Source of the DNA: Reticulitermes speratus | Taxonomy: Eukaryota > Arthropoda > Insecta > Blattodea > Rhinotermitidae | NCBI GenBank assembly: GCA_021186555.1 | Contig: JAJKFL010000012.1 | Coordinates: 5,556,894 to 5,620,893, forward strand | Direction: 5' to 3' | Length of the DNA stretch: 64,000 bases | Part shown: positions 20,298 to 30,538 of the stretch, one piece after another | Layout: every line of letters starts with the position of its first letter | Position numbering within the stretch: the stretch's first letter is position 1 | Made by a program: the position numbers and the translations under genes | The notes under the pieces: model-generated | Told to the model about the DNA's origin: nothing | The model's database searches: none | The model's input: the letters and a program-made list of their open reading frames with translations, nothing else

Positions 20298-21072
20298 TTC
20301 TGTCAACAAGCAAGAACATTCCTATGTCAGATATAAGATTATCACAGTAAAGAATATGAAAGTTATGATGTGATGCCAAGTAGTATAGCAGGTAGGTACT
20401 TCAGTAATCTCCAAGGACATTGCTGTTGTGTTTGTATTTGTAGCTTATTTAATGATTGCAGAAACTCAAGACTATATAGCAATGAATAAGTGGATGACAG
20501 TGAATGGTGACATGGGAAGTAGATTGACTGTAGTGGTCCTGACATAATTCAAGGTACTATACCAGCAAATGTTAGGAGCGACCATGGAAAACTACGACAA
20601 CTCTCAGTTAGGGTAGTCTGTATTCTTGATGGGATTTGATATTTCCCTTTGTTTAGCAAGACCAAAAATATATTTTCAAAAGGACGATTTACAGAAGCAA
20701 TACAAGTACTGTACCTGTTTTAAATGTCGCACTGCTATGGACTTTCAGAAGCTTGCAACACGCAGTAGAAGTATGGGATACAGCATATAGTGACAATTAC
20801 ACATAGAAATGACATCGGTGATAGGTATAAAGAAAATAACTGCTGATGTAGTTTATTGCCATGTTTAGGCAGATCATGGCTGTCATTATCACACCACCAT
20901 GACGCACCCGAACTTATAACCAGGATGTAAGAAGTGTCTTCATAATGAAGGGTATAAATACAGATTATAACAACAACACAAATGCTGCTTTACAGGGGGA
21001 AGTGTTTTTCTAATCGGTCGTCTATTTATTTGTGCATTTTGTGTGACGTGATAAATATTTGAGGACGAATAA
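20298..21072. repeat. duplicated block A: 5' flank of gene copy B
   Basis: Counterpart of 1628-2350 with a few small indels, including an extra 60-bp segment near 20895-20955. It runs without a break into block B copy 3. Confidence 0.85.
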
Positions 21073-21084
21073 TGCACAAAACAA

Positions 21085-21957
21085 TAAAACACATAAAGTA
21101 ACTTTTGTAACTCGATTAAATTTGTCTTGTCAGTAGTGAAATTTTAAAGCCAATCTGTCATGTATTTATCTCTCTATTTAAGTAAACCATTACCCGTTAA
21201 TGAGTGCAACCCTGTTTCGCGGAAGAGTTAATATCTACCAGAAATAGCTGAACAGAGACAAACAGTCAGGGAAGAAGAATATTTGGTAAAACGATACATC
21301 TGCTAACCAACAAGACATTTTTTCATACATAGTAATGAAAGTATGTCCAACATTTGTTGTTTTACAGCTAACATTAAAGATTCATACTTTTCACTAATTG
21401 TCAACGTGCCTAATTAAGTATCGTTGCGAAATAACGAAATAAAGAAGTTCTATGTGCAGTCATTAGACTGTTAAAATGCTTCTGCTTATAAACATGTGAC
21501 TGTGCAGCTTAACACATCAACAATTTACAAGTTATTCACATCTTTTCGTTTAGTGTATCAACAATTCCATTAACCGACAGGTGAGGACAAACAGCAAAAT
21601 GAACTCAGAACAAGCAGTTACGTTATTTCACTTTTACACGGAGAAGAATTTGAGACTACAGTTATGTAATGTCACCTGTTATATGGAGCAGCTTATGTTA
21701 TGTGATTTTTAAAAAGTCTAAACACACAAACTTAAGTTACTGTTTAACATTGCACTTACCTGGATCTTAGCTTTGTTTCTGAAGATTTCTTTCGTGAATA
21801 TTTATACTACGTAGTTAGTTAAGTCAATTGAAGCTTATATAGGCAGGTACACCAGTTATCAAAAAATGGAATATCATCCGAGATAAAAGATAACTGGAGA
21901 CAAAGTTTAACAAGTCGGTAGGACGAAGGGGGGGGGGGGGGAGGTTGTAAAATTGGA
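21085..21957 (+). repeat. duplicated block B, copy 3
   Basis: Homologous to 4066-5224 and 8248-9325, with neither the foldback nor the SINE-E insertion. It ends after a 14-G tract (21928-21941), where block C copy 2 starts directly. Confidence 0.85.
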
Positions 21958-22712
21958 AAGTATGAAAATTATATAGCCTACGTATTTCTTTGTTTCCTCA
22001 ATCACAACCGTTTGCCACACCCGTCCATAACTTTGTTTTTCATTCGTTCGCAAAGAAATGTTGCAAACTGTAGAGTTTTGCCATTTATTTTAAGAGAAAA
22101 AAAATTTCACAAAAATTCGCCATACGTTACAGTTCTGCTGGAAATCGGACAGCAGTAACGGACAGTTTACATGAAAACCTACACGCGTGGCTGCGTGCGT
22201 CTCGACGGTAACTCGCAGAGTGTTTGTCAGAGGAAAACTGTAACGAATAAAAGTTAGAATTTCCCTTAAGCTGTGCGTGCTCCATTTCCTAAGTTGGTAT
22301 TACTGTAACTGATGTACCAATAGCTGCATAAGTGAAAAGAAGATCCTACTTTTACGAGTATAATGCCGCGCATTCGTTAATTAGTCTGTCCACCTTTATT
22401 TAACTTTGCGTTTTGTTTTCGAATGTGATAATTTACAGTGTCTATTTTTCCTGATTCTGTGATGACAAAAATCATGAGAAATAAACGACTAAAATAGGTT
22501 GTTTTCCTGTATTTTCACATCTTTAAATATCAGCAAAACCTGTAAAGAAGTGTATTAACTACTTTGTTCTTCCTTCAGTTTCATCTACTCTCTTGCATTT
22601 ATTGGGATCTTTATCCTGTTTTGTGTCAACGAATTTCCTGAGATACTGAACCCCCTGAACAAGAAATAGAATTCCCTGAGCGTTGGATCAGCCTGTAGAG
22701 GATATGTCTGCT

Positions 22713-23455
22713 ATTGGAACAAAGAGAACAACGAGCATCCATGCACATAACCATATTCGAACCCTCGACCCCAACTCCTTATTGCTGTCTGAATATCTAA
22801 TAACGTGTACAGTTGCATTAATATTCTGCGATCAATCAACATGCCCGATCGGCTGAAGCACACAGAGGAGCCACGGTCATTGCAATTAACAAAGGACAAC
22901 CACAAATTATATGCTTGTGACGTCATAGTAACAGCCAGTAAATGGAAGTGAATTGGCTGACTGAAGCGAGGAGGGGATTAGGCTTTTGTGGACAGAAGTA
23001 TGGGAGTTGCAGGGGATGAAGAAGGTGAGAAGATAGAAAGGATTGAAGAAATAGAGAAAAGAGGAAAATAAGAAATTTGGAAGTGAAGAAGGAAAGAGAG
23101 GAAAGAGGAACAAACGAGGAAATAGGTATACAGCAAGAAAGAAAATGAGAAAAACTGCGAGATTTTTGGGTCCTAGAGCTGCGTTTCTGATGATGATGAT
23201 GATGCTGCTGCTGATGATGATGATCTTGATGAAACAAGTCTTCTGAGATGTTAAGGATGCCGAGGCAACGTAACATCACTGAAAGCCCGCGTTTAAAAAG
23301 TGTCATGACTCAGGCGACAAACCGCGGAGGCCCGGCGGTTTCAATGGCAGGCCAGTTCGTGAAGAATTTTTGGTGAGGAAGTAGCACGGGAACTGGTTCC
23401 TGTCCGAGTACTTCTGATTTCCCTGTCAGTATCATTGCACCATTGCTCAACAGTC
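22713..23455. other. insertion in block C: purine-rich tract, triplet repeat and SINE-D remnant
   Basis: Holds a GGAA/GAAA-rich purine tract at about 22970-23155, an imperfect ATG/CTG triplet run at 23188-23232, and a decayed SINE-D at 23300-23455. The long minus-strand ORF over this region, with a run of His residues, is a by-product of the triplets and purine tract. Confidence 0.6.
23300..23455 (+). mobile_element. SINE-D remnant
   Basis: Keeps CATGACTCAGGCG, ACCGCGGAGGCCCGG, CCTGTCCGAGTACTTC and CCCTGTCAGTATCATT in the order of the SINE-D copies at 42.6 and 52.6 kb, with the B box lost and internal deletions. Confidence 0.6.
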
Positions 23456-23964
23456 ATTCATTTATCTATCACCGCCACTATCTAATCATTGTGTCCTTAA
23501 ATAACGCTCTCGATTATATAGGATGGATTTCATAACCAGTGGCTGGGAGAAAGTTGAATTCCAGGTTGCATTATCAGTCTCATTGACCTCGTATCATTAA
23601 GTGGCGCTGATTCCTTGAACAGGAAAAATAGTTGAATCATGTCCCATGTGTCGTGGCCTACAGAAAGAACATTTTTTTTTTACTGGGCAGAGTCCACTTG
23701 TTCTTATGGGAGCACACAAAAGTCATGCAGGTCAGCCAGACGTTTGGCCTTCTGTTGAGCGAATTTCTACGACCTTTTATACTGCGCTTTCGAATGCCAT
23801 CGTGAGAAATGTCGAATTCTTAATATGGAACGTAGTAACTGTACAAGGAAAACCCGAGGCGGACGCGTTGATTGAATGAACGAAGCTCATATGACGCAGC
23901 GAAATAATATGTATTTGTTAGCGTCAGTAATACAGCAGAAAGCTGTTTGTTTCTGCTGCCTGTG

Positions 23965-24500
23965 TTATCAGATATACCCCCACAATATTACTGTTTATAC
24001 TACCTGTATCACGAGAGGTACCCCCACAATATTATTGTTTCTAGTACTACCTGTATCACGAGAGGTACCCCCATAATATTACTGTTTGTACTACCTTTAT
24101 CACGAGAGGTACCCCCACAATATTATTGTTTCTAGTACTATCGAATCACGAGAGGTACCCCCACAATATTATTGTTTGTACTACCTGTATCACGAGAGGT
24201 ACCCCCACAATATTATTGTTTATACTACCTGTATCACGAGAGGTACCCCCACAATATTATTGTTTCTAGTACTACCTGTATCACGAGAGGTACCCCCATA
24301 ATATTACTGCTTGTACTACCTTTATCACGAGAGGTACCCCCACAATATTATTGTTTCTAGTACTATCGAATCACGAGAGGTACCCCCACAATATTATTGT
24401 TTGTACTACCTGTATCACGAGAGGTACCCCCACAATATTATTGTTTCTAGTACTATCGAATCACGAGAGGTACCCCCACAATATTACTGTTTCTGCTACT
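23965..24500. repeat. tandem array, 12 units of about 45 bp with a 225-bp higher-order period
   Basis: The unit contains CACGAGAGGTACCCCCACAA and is followed by TATTATTGTTT plus one of several linkers (TATACTACCTGTAT, CTAGTACTACCTGTAT, GTACTACCTTTAT, CTAGTACTATCGAAT). The linker order recurs after 225 bp, so five-unit blocks were duplicated. Several units are open in the plus frame but code only for repetitive peptides. Confidence 0.92.
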
Positions 24501-24509
24501 TGTATTCTA

Positions 24510-25307
24510 AAAGTGCCGGTTGAAACCTTGGCCGGAACACCGTCCGTTTCACTCAGGTTTTCTGTCCATCTCTTCAGTCTCTGTAGACAAATTCCGGGAT
24601 AGTACTTGGATGAAGCCATGACCCCTTCCTTTCAAATCCCTTCCAGTTCATCACTCACAATTATCCTGATATCAGTGCAAGTGGTACTTCCACTCATCTT
24701 CGCCGCCTGCTCTCATTCAATGCAACTACTTGTCGGTTCGTGTACGCATAAGCTTGTACTCACATGATACTGACATATTCTGTATTCGCAAAAGAATGAA
24801 AATATATCCTATGCTGAGCCAGCTGAATCCTCTGAAAGTGGTGCTGAGTTTTCTCGAGATAGCCCGTTCTCACGCTGATATTCTCGGTGCAGCAATGTCA
24901 CGTGGCACTTTGGTCTGCCGTCTGTATTGCATTATGCTTGAGGCAATAGGCCGTTCACTGCACCCCGCCCCTTGCGTTCCATTAGCCGATTACAAGGAAT
25001 ATTATAGTGAGGTATTGCACTAATTAGATAGCTGTCTATGCTAGGATATTAATTGGGAGGCATTTCTATACCAGTGGGTCACGAAACCACAAGGATAACT
25101 GCTGGATTATGCTTTCTGCTTGTTGGTTTCTAAATTACGTTCTCTCAACCTGTGTCAAATTATAGAATTAATTTGAATATTATACTCAGAGAGGGATAAT
25201 ACTTTTTCTTCTTCTTTTTCTTCTGTCCTGTCTGGTTTATATTGAAGCCTGTTCTGGCTTAATGGCCAAATGCTCAGTCATTTGTACCAAAGAACAAACT
25301 TACGTAG
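24510..25307. other. no gene recognised
   Basis: Unique-looking sequence. One ORF of 97 codons at 24730-25023 has no recognisable domain. A TTC/TTT pyrimidine stretch lies near 25205-25225. Confidence 0.4.
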
Positions 25308-25727
25308 TCTAATTGCAAATTGTGTTTAGACTCATTGAATATTTTTGTCTCTAATTGCAAATTGTGTTTAGACTCATTTAATATTTTTGTCTCTAATTGC
25401 AAATTGTGTTTAGACTCATTGAATATTTTTGTCTCTAATTGCAAATTGTGTTTAGACTCATTGAATATTTTTGTATCTAATTGCAAATTGGTTTAGACTC
25501 ATTGAATATTTTTGTCTCTAATTGCAAATTGTGTTTAGACTCATTGAATATATTTTGTCTCTAATTGCAAATTGTGTTTAGACTCATTGAATATTTTTGT
25601 CTCTAATTGCAAATTGTGTTTAGACTCATTGAATATTTTTGTATCTAATTGCAAATTGTGTTTAGACTCATTGAATATTTTTGTCTCTAATTGCAAATTG
25701 TGTTTAGACTCATTGAATATTTTTGTC
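25308..25727. repeat. tandem array, 10 units of 42 bp
   Basis: The unit carries CTAATTGCAAATTGTGTTTA followed by GACTCATTGAATATTTTTGT. Because 42 is a multiple of three, the minus strand stays open as a repeated 14-residue peptide (KIFNESKHNLQLET), interrupted where one unit has lost two bases near 25487 and another has an extra AT near 25550. A LINE 3' tail follows 35 bp downstream. Confidence 0.93.
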
Positions 25728-25759
25728 AAGTGTAAATATTTGTGACCATAAAAAAATCG

Positions 25760-25835
25760 GGATTTCTTGACTAGCTGAGGAACTGTTAGCTTCTCTAGAA
25801 GACTGTGCTCCACGGAGTTAGCTAGTTATTAAATT
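25760..25835 (+). mobile_element. LINE 3' tail remnant
   Basis: TTTCTTGACTAGCTGAGGAA followed by CTGTGCTCCACGGAGTTAGC recurs, in varying decay, at about 15265-15325, 63320-63350, 63600-63655 and 63905-63955. At two places it follows the final codons of a reverse transcriptase ORF, so it marks the 3' end of one LINE family. Confidence 0.6.
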
Positions 25836-26120
25836 ATTTAAGTTGTAGTTAGTTAGTTAGTTAGTTTTAGTTGCTACTGTATCAGGACCTTTACGTATGT
25901 GGGATAAAAGAGTATAGGCCTATCTGTAACTCTCACGTATGCTTCTGTGCTTAGTGCTTAATTAAGTACCGGGAGAACTTTACATTTCGTCCTCTTATCA
26001 TCGTCATCGTCATCATCCCGTTACGGATGTGTTTTTTTTAACCCACAGTGATAACACATAGCTACCAAGTTCCTTACAATATATGTTTACATTTTACATA
26101 AGCCTATATATATGCTTACA

Positions 26121-26370
26121 GCCGATCCCAGTGGCCGCGCGGTCTAAGCCTTGGGTCTGCGGCCGCTCGCTTCTGGGATTGTGGGTTCGAATCCCGCCGG
26201 AGGCTTGGATGTCTGTCTGTTGTGAGTGTTTGTGTTGTCAGGTAGAGATCTCTGCGACGGGCTGATCACTCGTCCAGAGGAGTCCTACCGAGTGTGGTGT
26301 GTCTGAGTGTGATCGTGAAGCCTCGATAATGAGTAAGCCCTGACCCACTAGGGGCTGTTGCGCCATTGGA
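26121..26370 (+). mobile_element. SINE-A copy, nearly complete
   Basis: Head GCCGATCCCAGTGGCCGCGC with B box GGGTTCGAATCCC, body TCAGGTAGAGATCTCTGCGA, 3' end GGGGCTGTTGCGCCATTGGA, then directly a (TA)n run (26374-26398). It forms the left part of the composite unit flanked by GCTTACA. Confidence 0.88.
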
Positions 26371-26398
26371 GTGTATATATATATATATATATATATAT

Positions 26399-26698
26399 CG
26401 ACATAACAAGGAACTAAAGCAGGTGTTTGGAGATTTAGATATACTGTCATTTGTCAGAATAAGTCGGCTCAAATGGATTGGTCATGTTAACAGAATGGAG
26501 AGTAAAAGAACAGTAAGTCAAGTATTTAATAATAATCACCAAGGAAGTCGACCAAGAGGACGACCAAGAAACAGATGGTGGAATTATGTAGAAACAGATA
26601 TTAAGAAGTGTAAAATTAACAACTGGAAAGAAAGGTCAAAAAACAGAGCTGACTGGGAAAGGGCCATTAAGGAGGCGAAGGTCCGCATTGGACTGTAG
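26399..26698 (+). pseudogene. C-terminal fragment of a non-LTR reverse transcriptase ORF
   Basis: Encodes RISRLKWIGHVNRMESKRTV, then GSRPRGRPRNRWWNYVETDI and ending NRADWERAIKEAKVRIGL plus stop. The 'WxGHVxRM...RPRGRPxxRW...' signature is the conserved C-terminal tail of many insect LINE ORF2 proteins. Only the last 100 residues are present: a strongly 5'-truncated copy. Its last codons merge into the 29-bp array. Confidence 0.85.
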
Positions 26699-27082
26699 TG
26701 CCACCGAAGGTCCGCATTGGACTGTAGTGCCACCGAAGGTCCGCATTGGACTGTAGTGCCACCGAAGGTCCGCATTGGACTGTAGTGCCACCGAAGGTCC
26801 GCATTGGACTGTAGTGCCACCGAAGGTCCGCATTGGACTGTAGTGCCACCGAAGGTCCGCATTGGACTGTAGTGCCACCGAAGGTCCGCATTGGACTGTA
26901 GTGCCACCGAAGGTCCGCATTGGACTGTAGTGCCACCGAAGGTCCGCATTGGACTGTAGTGCCACCGAAGGTCCGCATTGGACTGTAGTGCCACCGAAGG
27001 TCCGCATTGGACTGTAGTGCCACCGAAGGTCCGCATTGGACTGTAGTGCCACCGAAGGTCCGCATTGGACTGTAGTACCACC
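26677..27082 (+). repeat. tandem array, 14 units of 29 bp, derived from a LINE ORF end
   Basis: The unit begins GAAGGTCCGCATTGGACTGT and ends AGTGCCACC. The first unit overlaps the ORF: AAG GTC CGC ATT GGA CTG TAG encodes KVRIGL and the stop of the preceding reverse transcriptase fragment. The units are almost identical (one G-to-A in the last). The array is followed by GAAGA and a second (TA)n run (27090-27106). Long minus-strand ORFs here are artefacts of the repeat. Confidence 0.95.
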
Positions 27083-27114
27083 GAAGAAGATATATATATA
27101 TATATAGGCTTACA

Positions 27115-27584
27115 ACAACTGTAAATGAAACGCGCTGAACTGCTTCTCTGTATTGTACAATAGAAGTACTGTATGTACGTTCACTTGAACTTCTACCGTT
27201 TAAGAATTTGAAGGCTATGGAGCAGGAGTATTTATAATCGACTTTTAGGTTGAATGTGGATGACCTCTCTTAGCTCTAGGTGAGGAATATTTCGTATGAC
27301 TTCTATTATTGTTATCAGTTTGAATGCACATTGAACTGCACCAAGCACCAATTACGGAACACAGGAGTATGCATTACTAGTTCAGGTTTCTCCCGCTGCT
27401 GATGAATATGGCGCCACTACGTCGTGACGTTCAACTCACGATAAGGATGCACTCTGCAGATTGCTGTAATTCGGTGCATCAGTCACATGCAGATTCACCC
27501 GTCATGATGGGCAGCCGATAAATCATCCTTAGCCACGGTACGTGCGTAATGATGAGATACACGCTCTTGGTGCTGTGGGTGGAG
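27115..27584. other. no gene recognised
   Basis: Unique-looking sequence without ORFs of note or recognised repeats. Confidence 0.4.
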
Positions 27585-27975
27585 AGAGAACAGAATAAGG
27601 GGAATAAGTGGAAAATGGAGAAACAAGAAGAAAAAGACAAAAGAAGGACGTGGAATGAAAGAATTGAATAAAAAAGAAGGAAGAATATGAAGAAAGGAAT
27701 ACGGAATATTGATGAGAAGAAAGGGAAAGTAAAGAGAAAGTTACAGAATTAAGTAATAAATGAAGAAAAATAGAGAAACAAAGAGATAAATGAAGGAAAT
27801 AATTAAAAGAACGGAAGAAATGCAAAAGAAGGAAAGGGAAACGCGGGAGAAAGGAAAATTAAAATAACAGAAAGGAAGAAACAAATAAACAGAGGAACTA
27901 CGAAAGAAAATGGAACTATTTTAAGAAATAAAAATGAAAAATGGAAGTAAATAAAGGGATAGAAGGAAGAAAGTA
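27585..27975 (+). repeat. purine-rich (GA/GAAA) tract, about 390 bp
   Basis: Nearly all A and G on the plus strand without a fixed period. Similar tracts lie at 22970-23155 and 39590-39975. The open minus frames (Phe/Ser/Leu-rich) are by-products of base composition. Confidence 0.75.
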
Positions 27976-28444
27976 AGGTCCTAGGAAGTAACGTGAACAC
28001 AGTTATATGGCTGCATTATTTTCGTAGTGTCGCCATCCGTATCATCTGCTGTTTGTTCAAGCAAGTGTATATACAGCAATTAATTTCTGATAGCCTAAAG
28101 TGCAATGGATCTTATCCAAACAGAGACGCATTACCAGATGTAAACACTTGTATAAACACTCCGGCGGACGTGAGAACAGTTCGCCACTCGGCAGGTTATT
28201 TAAACCTCATCACTGAGTGTTCTCTCACTCATCAACACACAGCAGATGGCACTACAGACAGTAGTTTGAATAGTTTAAAAGCGAAATTTAGTTGGCTGAA
28301 TGCTGAAGCAGTTTCACTTGCGTAATTTTCTAGTAGTCAATTTTGTTTGTTTATGGTTGTTAACTGATAAGTGGCATTAGTTACATCTTATGAAAACTTA
28401 AGTGAATTTTCTGTCTGCATAAGCTACGTGACTGTAACGTGTAA

Positions 28445-28665
28445 GGCCCGGTGCACACATCCGTTTTTCTAACGTGCGGTGACGCTGCGTTGCCGTAATT
28501 ACGGTGTGGGATACATTGAAGTCAGTTGGGTAGCGCACACATACCTCCGTCGACGTTGTGTCACCGTACGTCCATCTATTGCGTTGGTTTGAATGAGTTG
28601 CTACGGCCCCGCAGCGGCAACGCAGCGTCACCGCACGTTAGAAAAACGGATGTGTGCACCGGGCC
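28445..28665. mobile_element. PIF/Harbinger-type MITE, 221 bp, perfect 51-bp TIRs
   Basis: The left terminal repeat, 28445-28495, starts GGCCCGGTGCACACATCCGT; its exact reverse complement occupies 28615-28665. It is flanked by TAA on both sides (28442-28444 and 28666-28668), the three-base duplication typical of PIF/Harbinger elements. The internal part has no ORF. The perfect arms suggest recent mobilisation or gene conversion. Confidence 0.92.
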
Positions 28666-28671
28666 TAAGGA

Positions 28672-28920
28672 TCCTAGTGGCTGCGCGGTCTAAGGCGTGG
28701 GTCTACGGCCGCTCGCTTACTGGGATTGTGGGTTCGAATCCCGCCTAGGGCATGGATGTCTGTTGTGAGTGTTGTGTGTTGTCAGGTAGAGGTCTCTGCG
28801 ACGAGCTGTTCCCTCGTCCAGAGGAGTCCTACCCAGTGTGGTGTGTCTGAGTGTGATCGTGAAGCCTCGAAAAATGAGGCGGCCTAGACCCCAAGGGGCT
28901 GTCGAACCATTGGAAAAAAA
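28672..28920 (+). mobile_element. SINE-A copy
   Basis: Starts TCCTAGTGGCTGCGCGGTCT, has an intact B box (GGGTTCGAATCCC) and ends CATTGG plus an A-rich tail. TAAGGA is found on both sides (28666-28671 and 28927-28932), so it inserted right at the edge of the Harbinger MITE. Confidence 0.85.
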
Positions 28921-29076
28921 AATGCGTAAGGACAAAGAAGACACTGGAACCAATTAGCTAACGCATAAATGTTTTCCGACGGACCGACTTGCTGACTCTC
29001 TGGAATGAAAAACCAAAGGTTCATGTCCCATGCATGCTAGAAGTCCAGTCCATATTACTGTACTACCACTTAGTAC

Positions 29077-29328
29077 CAGTGGCGTAGCTAGGTTTTTGTG
29101 GCCCCCCGGAGCGAGTAATCACAATGGCCGCCCCTAACATAAATTATAAACTTTAAAAATGTAACAATTATTTCTTGAGTATCGTGATATTTAGCTCAAT
29201 ATTTTAAAAATTCTTGAACGAAGAAAATCAAATTTTTGTTTATAGTATATATTTTGCCGCCCCTTGGACTCTGCTGCCCGGGGAAGCCGCATCACTACAC
29301 CCCCCTCCCCACCAAAGCTACGCCCTTG
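29077..29328. mobile_element. hAT-like MITE, 252 bp
   Basis: Termini CAGTGGCGTAGCT and, inverted, CAAGGGCGTAGCT, a hAT-like CAGNGGCG end. The interior is a Gly/Pro-codon-like C-rich edge around an AT-rich centre with no ORF. The putative 8-bp flanks (CTTAGTAC and GTTACTAG) match only partly. Confidence 0.55.
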
Positions 29329-29430
29329 GTTACTAGCCAAGCAACTTTATGGAGCAAAGTCCTTAAGAATCTGACAGTCAGTCAGCTGGTCAGTAAACAC
29401 CTCACAGAAGGTATCATACGTCGAACACAC

Positions 29431-29534
29431 CACACTTGTTTAGTTCTATATTATTTGTATATATAATATATATAACAATTTATATATACATGAATAGTTT
29501 ATATATGTAGCTAATATAGAAATAAACAAGTGTG
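29431..29534. repeat. AT-rich foldback with about 23-bp arms
   Basis: CACACTTGTTTAGTTCTATA (29431 onwards) is inverted at 29512-29534 (TATAGAAATAAACAAGTGTG). The loop is (TA)-rich. A related arm sequence (ACAAGTGT with AATAAAC) occurs in the foldback at 33390-33480. Confidence 0.65.
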
Positions 29535-29911
29535 TTTTGATTGACGGATATGCAGTACCTTCCTCAATAATGTCACAACGGGATGTCTAAATTAAAATTT
29601 GAACTTATCACGTTGTATGGAATTCGAATTTCCATTCCTGTGAACAGGAGCCCGCCAACTGACCCTGTCCTAATCCAGACGAATGCAGTCCACATTCTCA
29701 CACCCTGTTTCTTTAAAATTCACTTTAATATTATCCTCCCATACATGCCTGAAATCAACAGGTCTCTTTTTCCTTTCTATCAGGCTATTCGAATAGAACG
29801 CTATAGGCATATTTTATCTGTCCCTTGCTGCTGTAAGCAACGTCCATCGCAGTCTTCGTCTGATTACCGTAGTAATGCAAATTACAAAGCTCCTTGCCGT
29901 GTGATTGTGGC

Positions 29912-30175
29912 CCAGGATAGCTCAGTCGGTATAGCCGGACGGTCCGGGGATCGAATCCCGGTGGGGGCGAGATTTTTCGCACCCGTTCAGATCGGCCCTG
30001 GGGCCCACCCAGCATGCTATACAATGGGTACCGGGTCATTCACGGGGGTAAATCGGCCGGCGTGTGGCGTTAACCACTCACCCCCTGTAGAGCCGAAATT
30101 AAAGAAAGAGCAGAGCTATACCTCTACTCCCCCCTGTGCCTTTATGGCGGGTTATAGGGAGAAATTTAAGTTTTT
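29912..30175 (+). mobile_element. SINE-B copy
   Basis: A box TAGCTCAGTCGGT with a short internal deletion, B box GGGGATCGAATCCC, body AGCAGAGCTATACCTCTACT. The 223-codon plus-strand ORF spanning it (29583-30254) contains this SINE and is not a gene. Confidence 0.85.
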
Positions 30176-30252
30176 TACCTCTAGATGCAATTCTCTTCAT
30201 CAACCTGAATATTTTCTTCAGCACCCCTTTCTCAGACACCTTCCCTTAATTT

Positions 30253-30525
30253 AAAATAATAATAATAATAATAATAACCATGGCTCGACAGCCCTATATG
30301 GGCTTGGGCCTCCTCTTTCCGAGGTTACTTGGTCTTGTGCATTTGTGGCAGTGAGTGACCAGCCCACTAGCCACGCTGTTCGACTCAATCCTGATGTGAC
30401 TGCCTGAGCCATCTGGCAGTCAGTCAGGAGACTTGGGTGAGAAATGGTCGCTGAATTTGCTTACGAGCATTACTAGTTCTATTCATGCCCGTAAGGTTCT
30501 TGTACATGCCGTAAATCTACGACAT
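30253..30525 (-). mobile_element. SINE-C, 5'-truncated, 13-bp TSD and (ATT)n tail
   Basis: In reverse orientation: the tail is seen as (AAT)n at 30257-30277 on the plus strand, then the body CATGGCTCGACAGCCCTATA up to CCGTAAATCTACGACAT, lacking the tRNA head present in the copy at 47950-48346. CTTCCCTTAATTT occurs exactly on both sides (30240-30252 and 30526-30538). Confidence 0.9.
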
Positions 30526-30538
30526 CTTCCCTTAATTT

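Larger units (their letters stand above)
21958..23815. repeat. duplicated block C, copy 2, interrupted at 22713-23455
   Basis: 21958-22712 matches 11550-12285 and 23456-23815 matches 12295-12360 and 12700-13010. About 340 bp of copy 1 (12360-12700) is missing here, and 743 bp of other sequence is inserted. Confidence 0.8.

Noticed and set aside
22923-23306. Minus-strand ORF with a His/Gln run
   Set aside because: The run comes from an ATG/CTG triplet repeat and the rest from a purine tract; no domain is present.
23965-24500. CRISPR-like array
   Set aside because: The intervals between repeats are a few recurring linkers, not unique spacers, and the context is clearly eukaryotic.
26584-27081. 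Minus-strand ORF of 165 codons and its overlapping frames
   Set aside because: It is the translation of the 29-bp tandem array; all three frames are open because the unit has no stop on that strand.
29583-30254. Plus-strand ORF of 223 codons
   Set aside because: It runs through a SINE-B copy including its A and B boxes and has no domain similarity.
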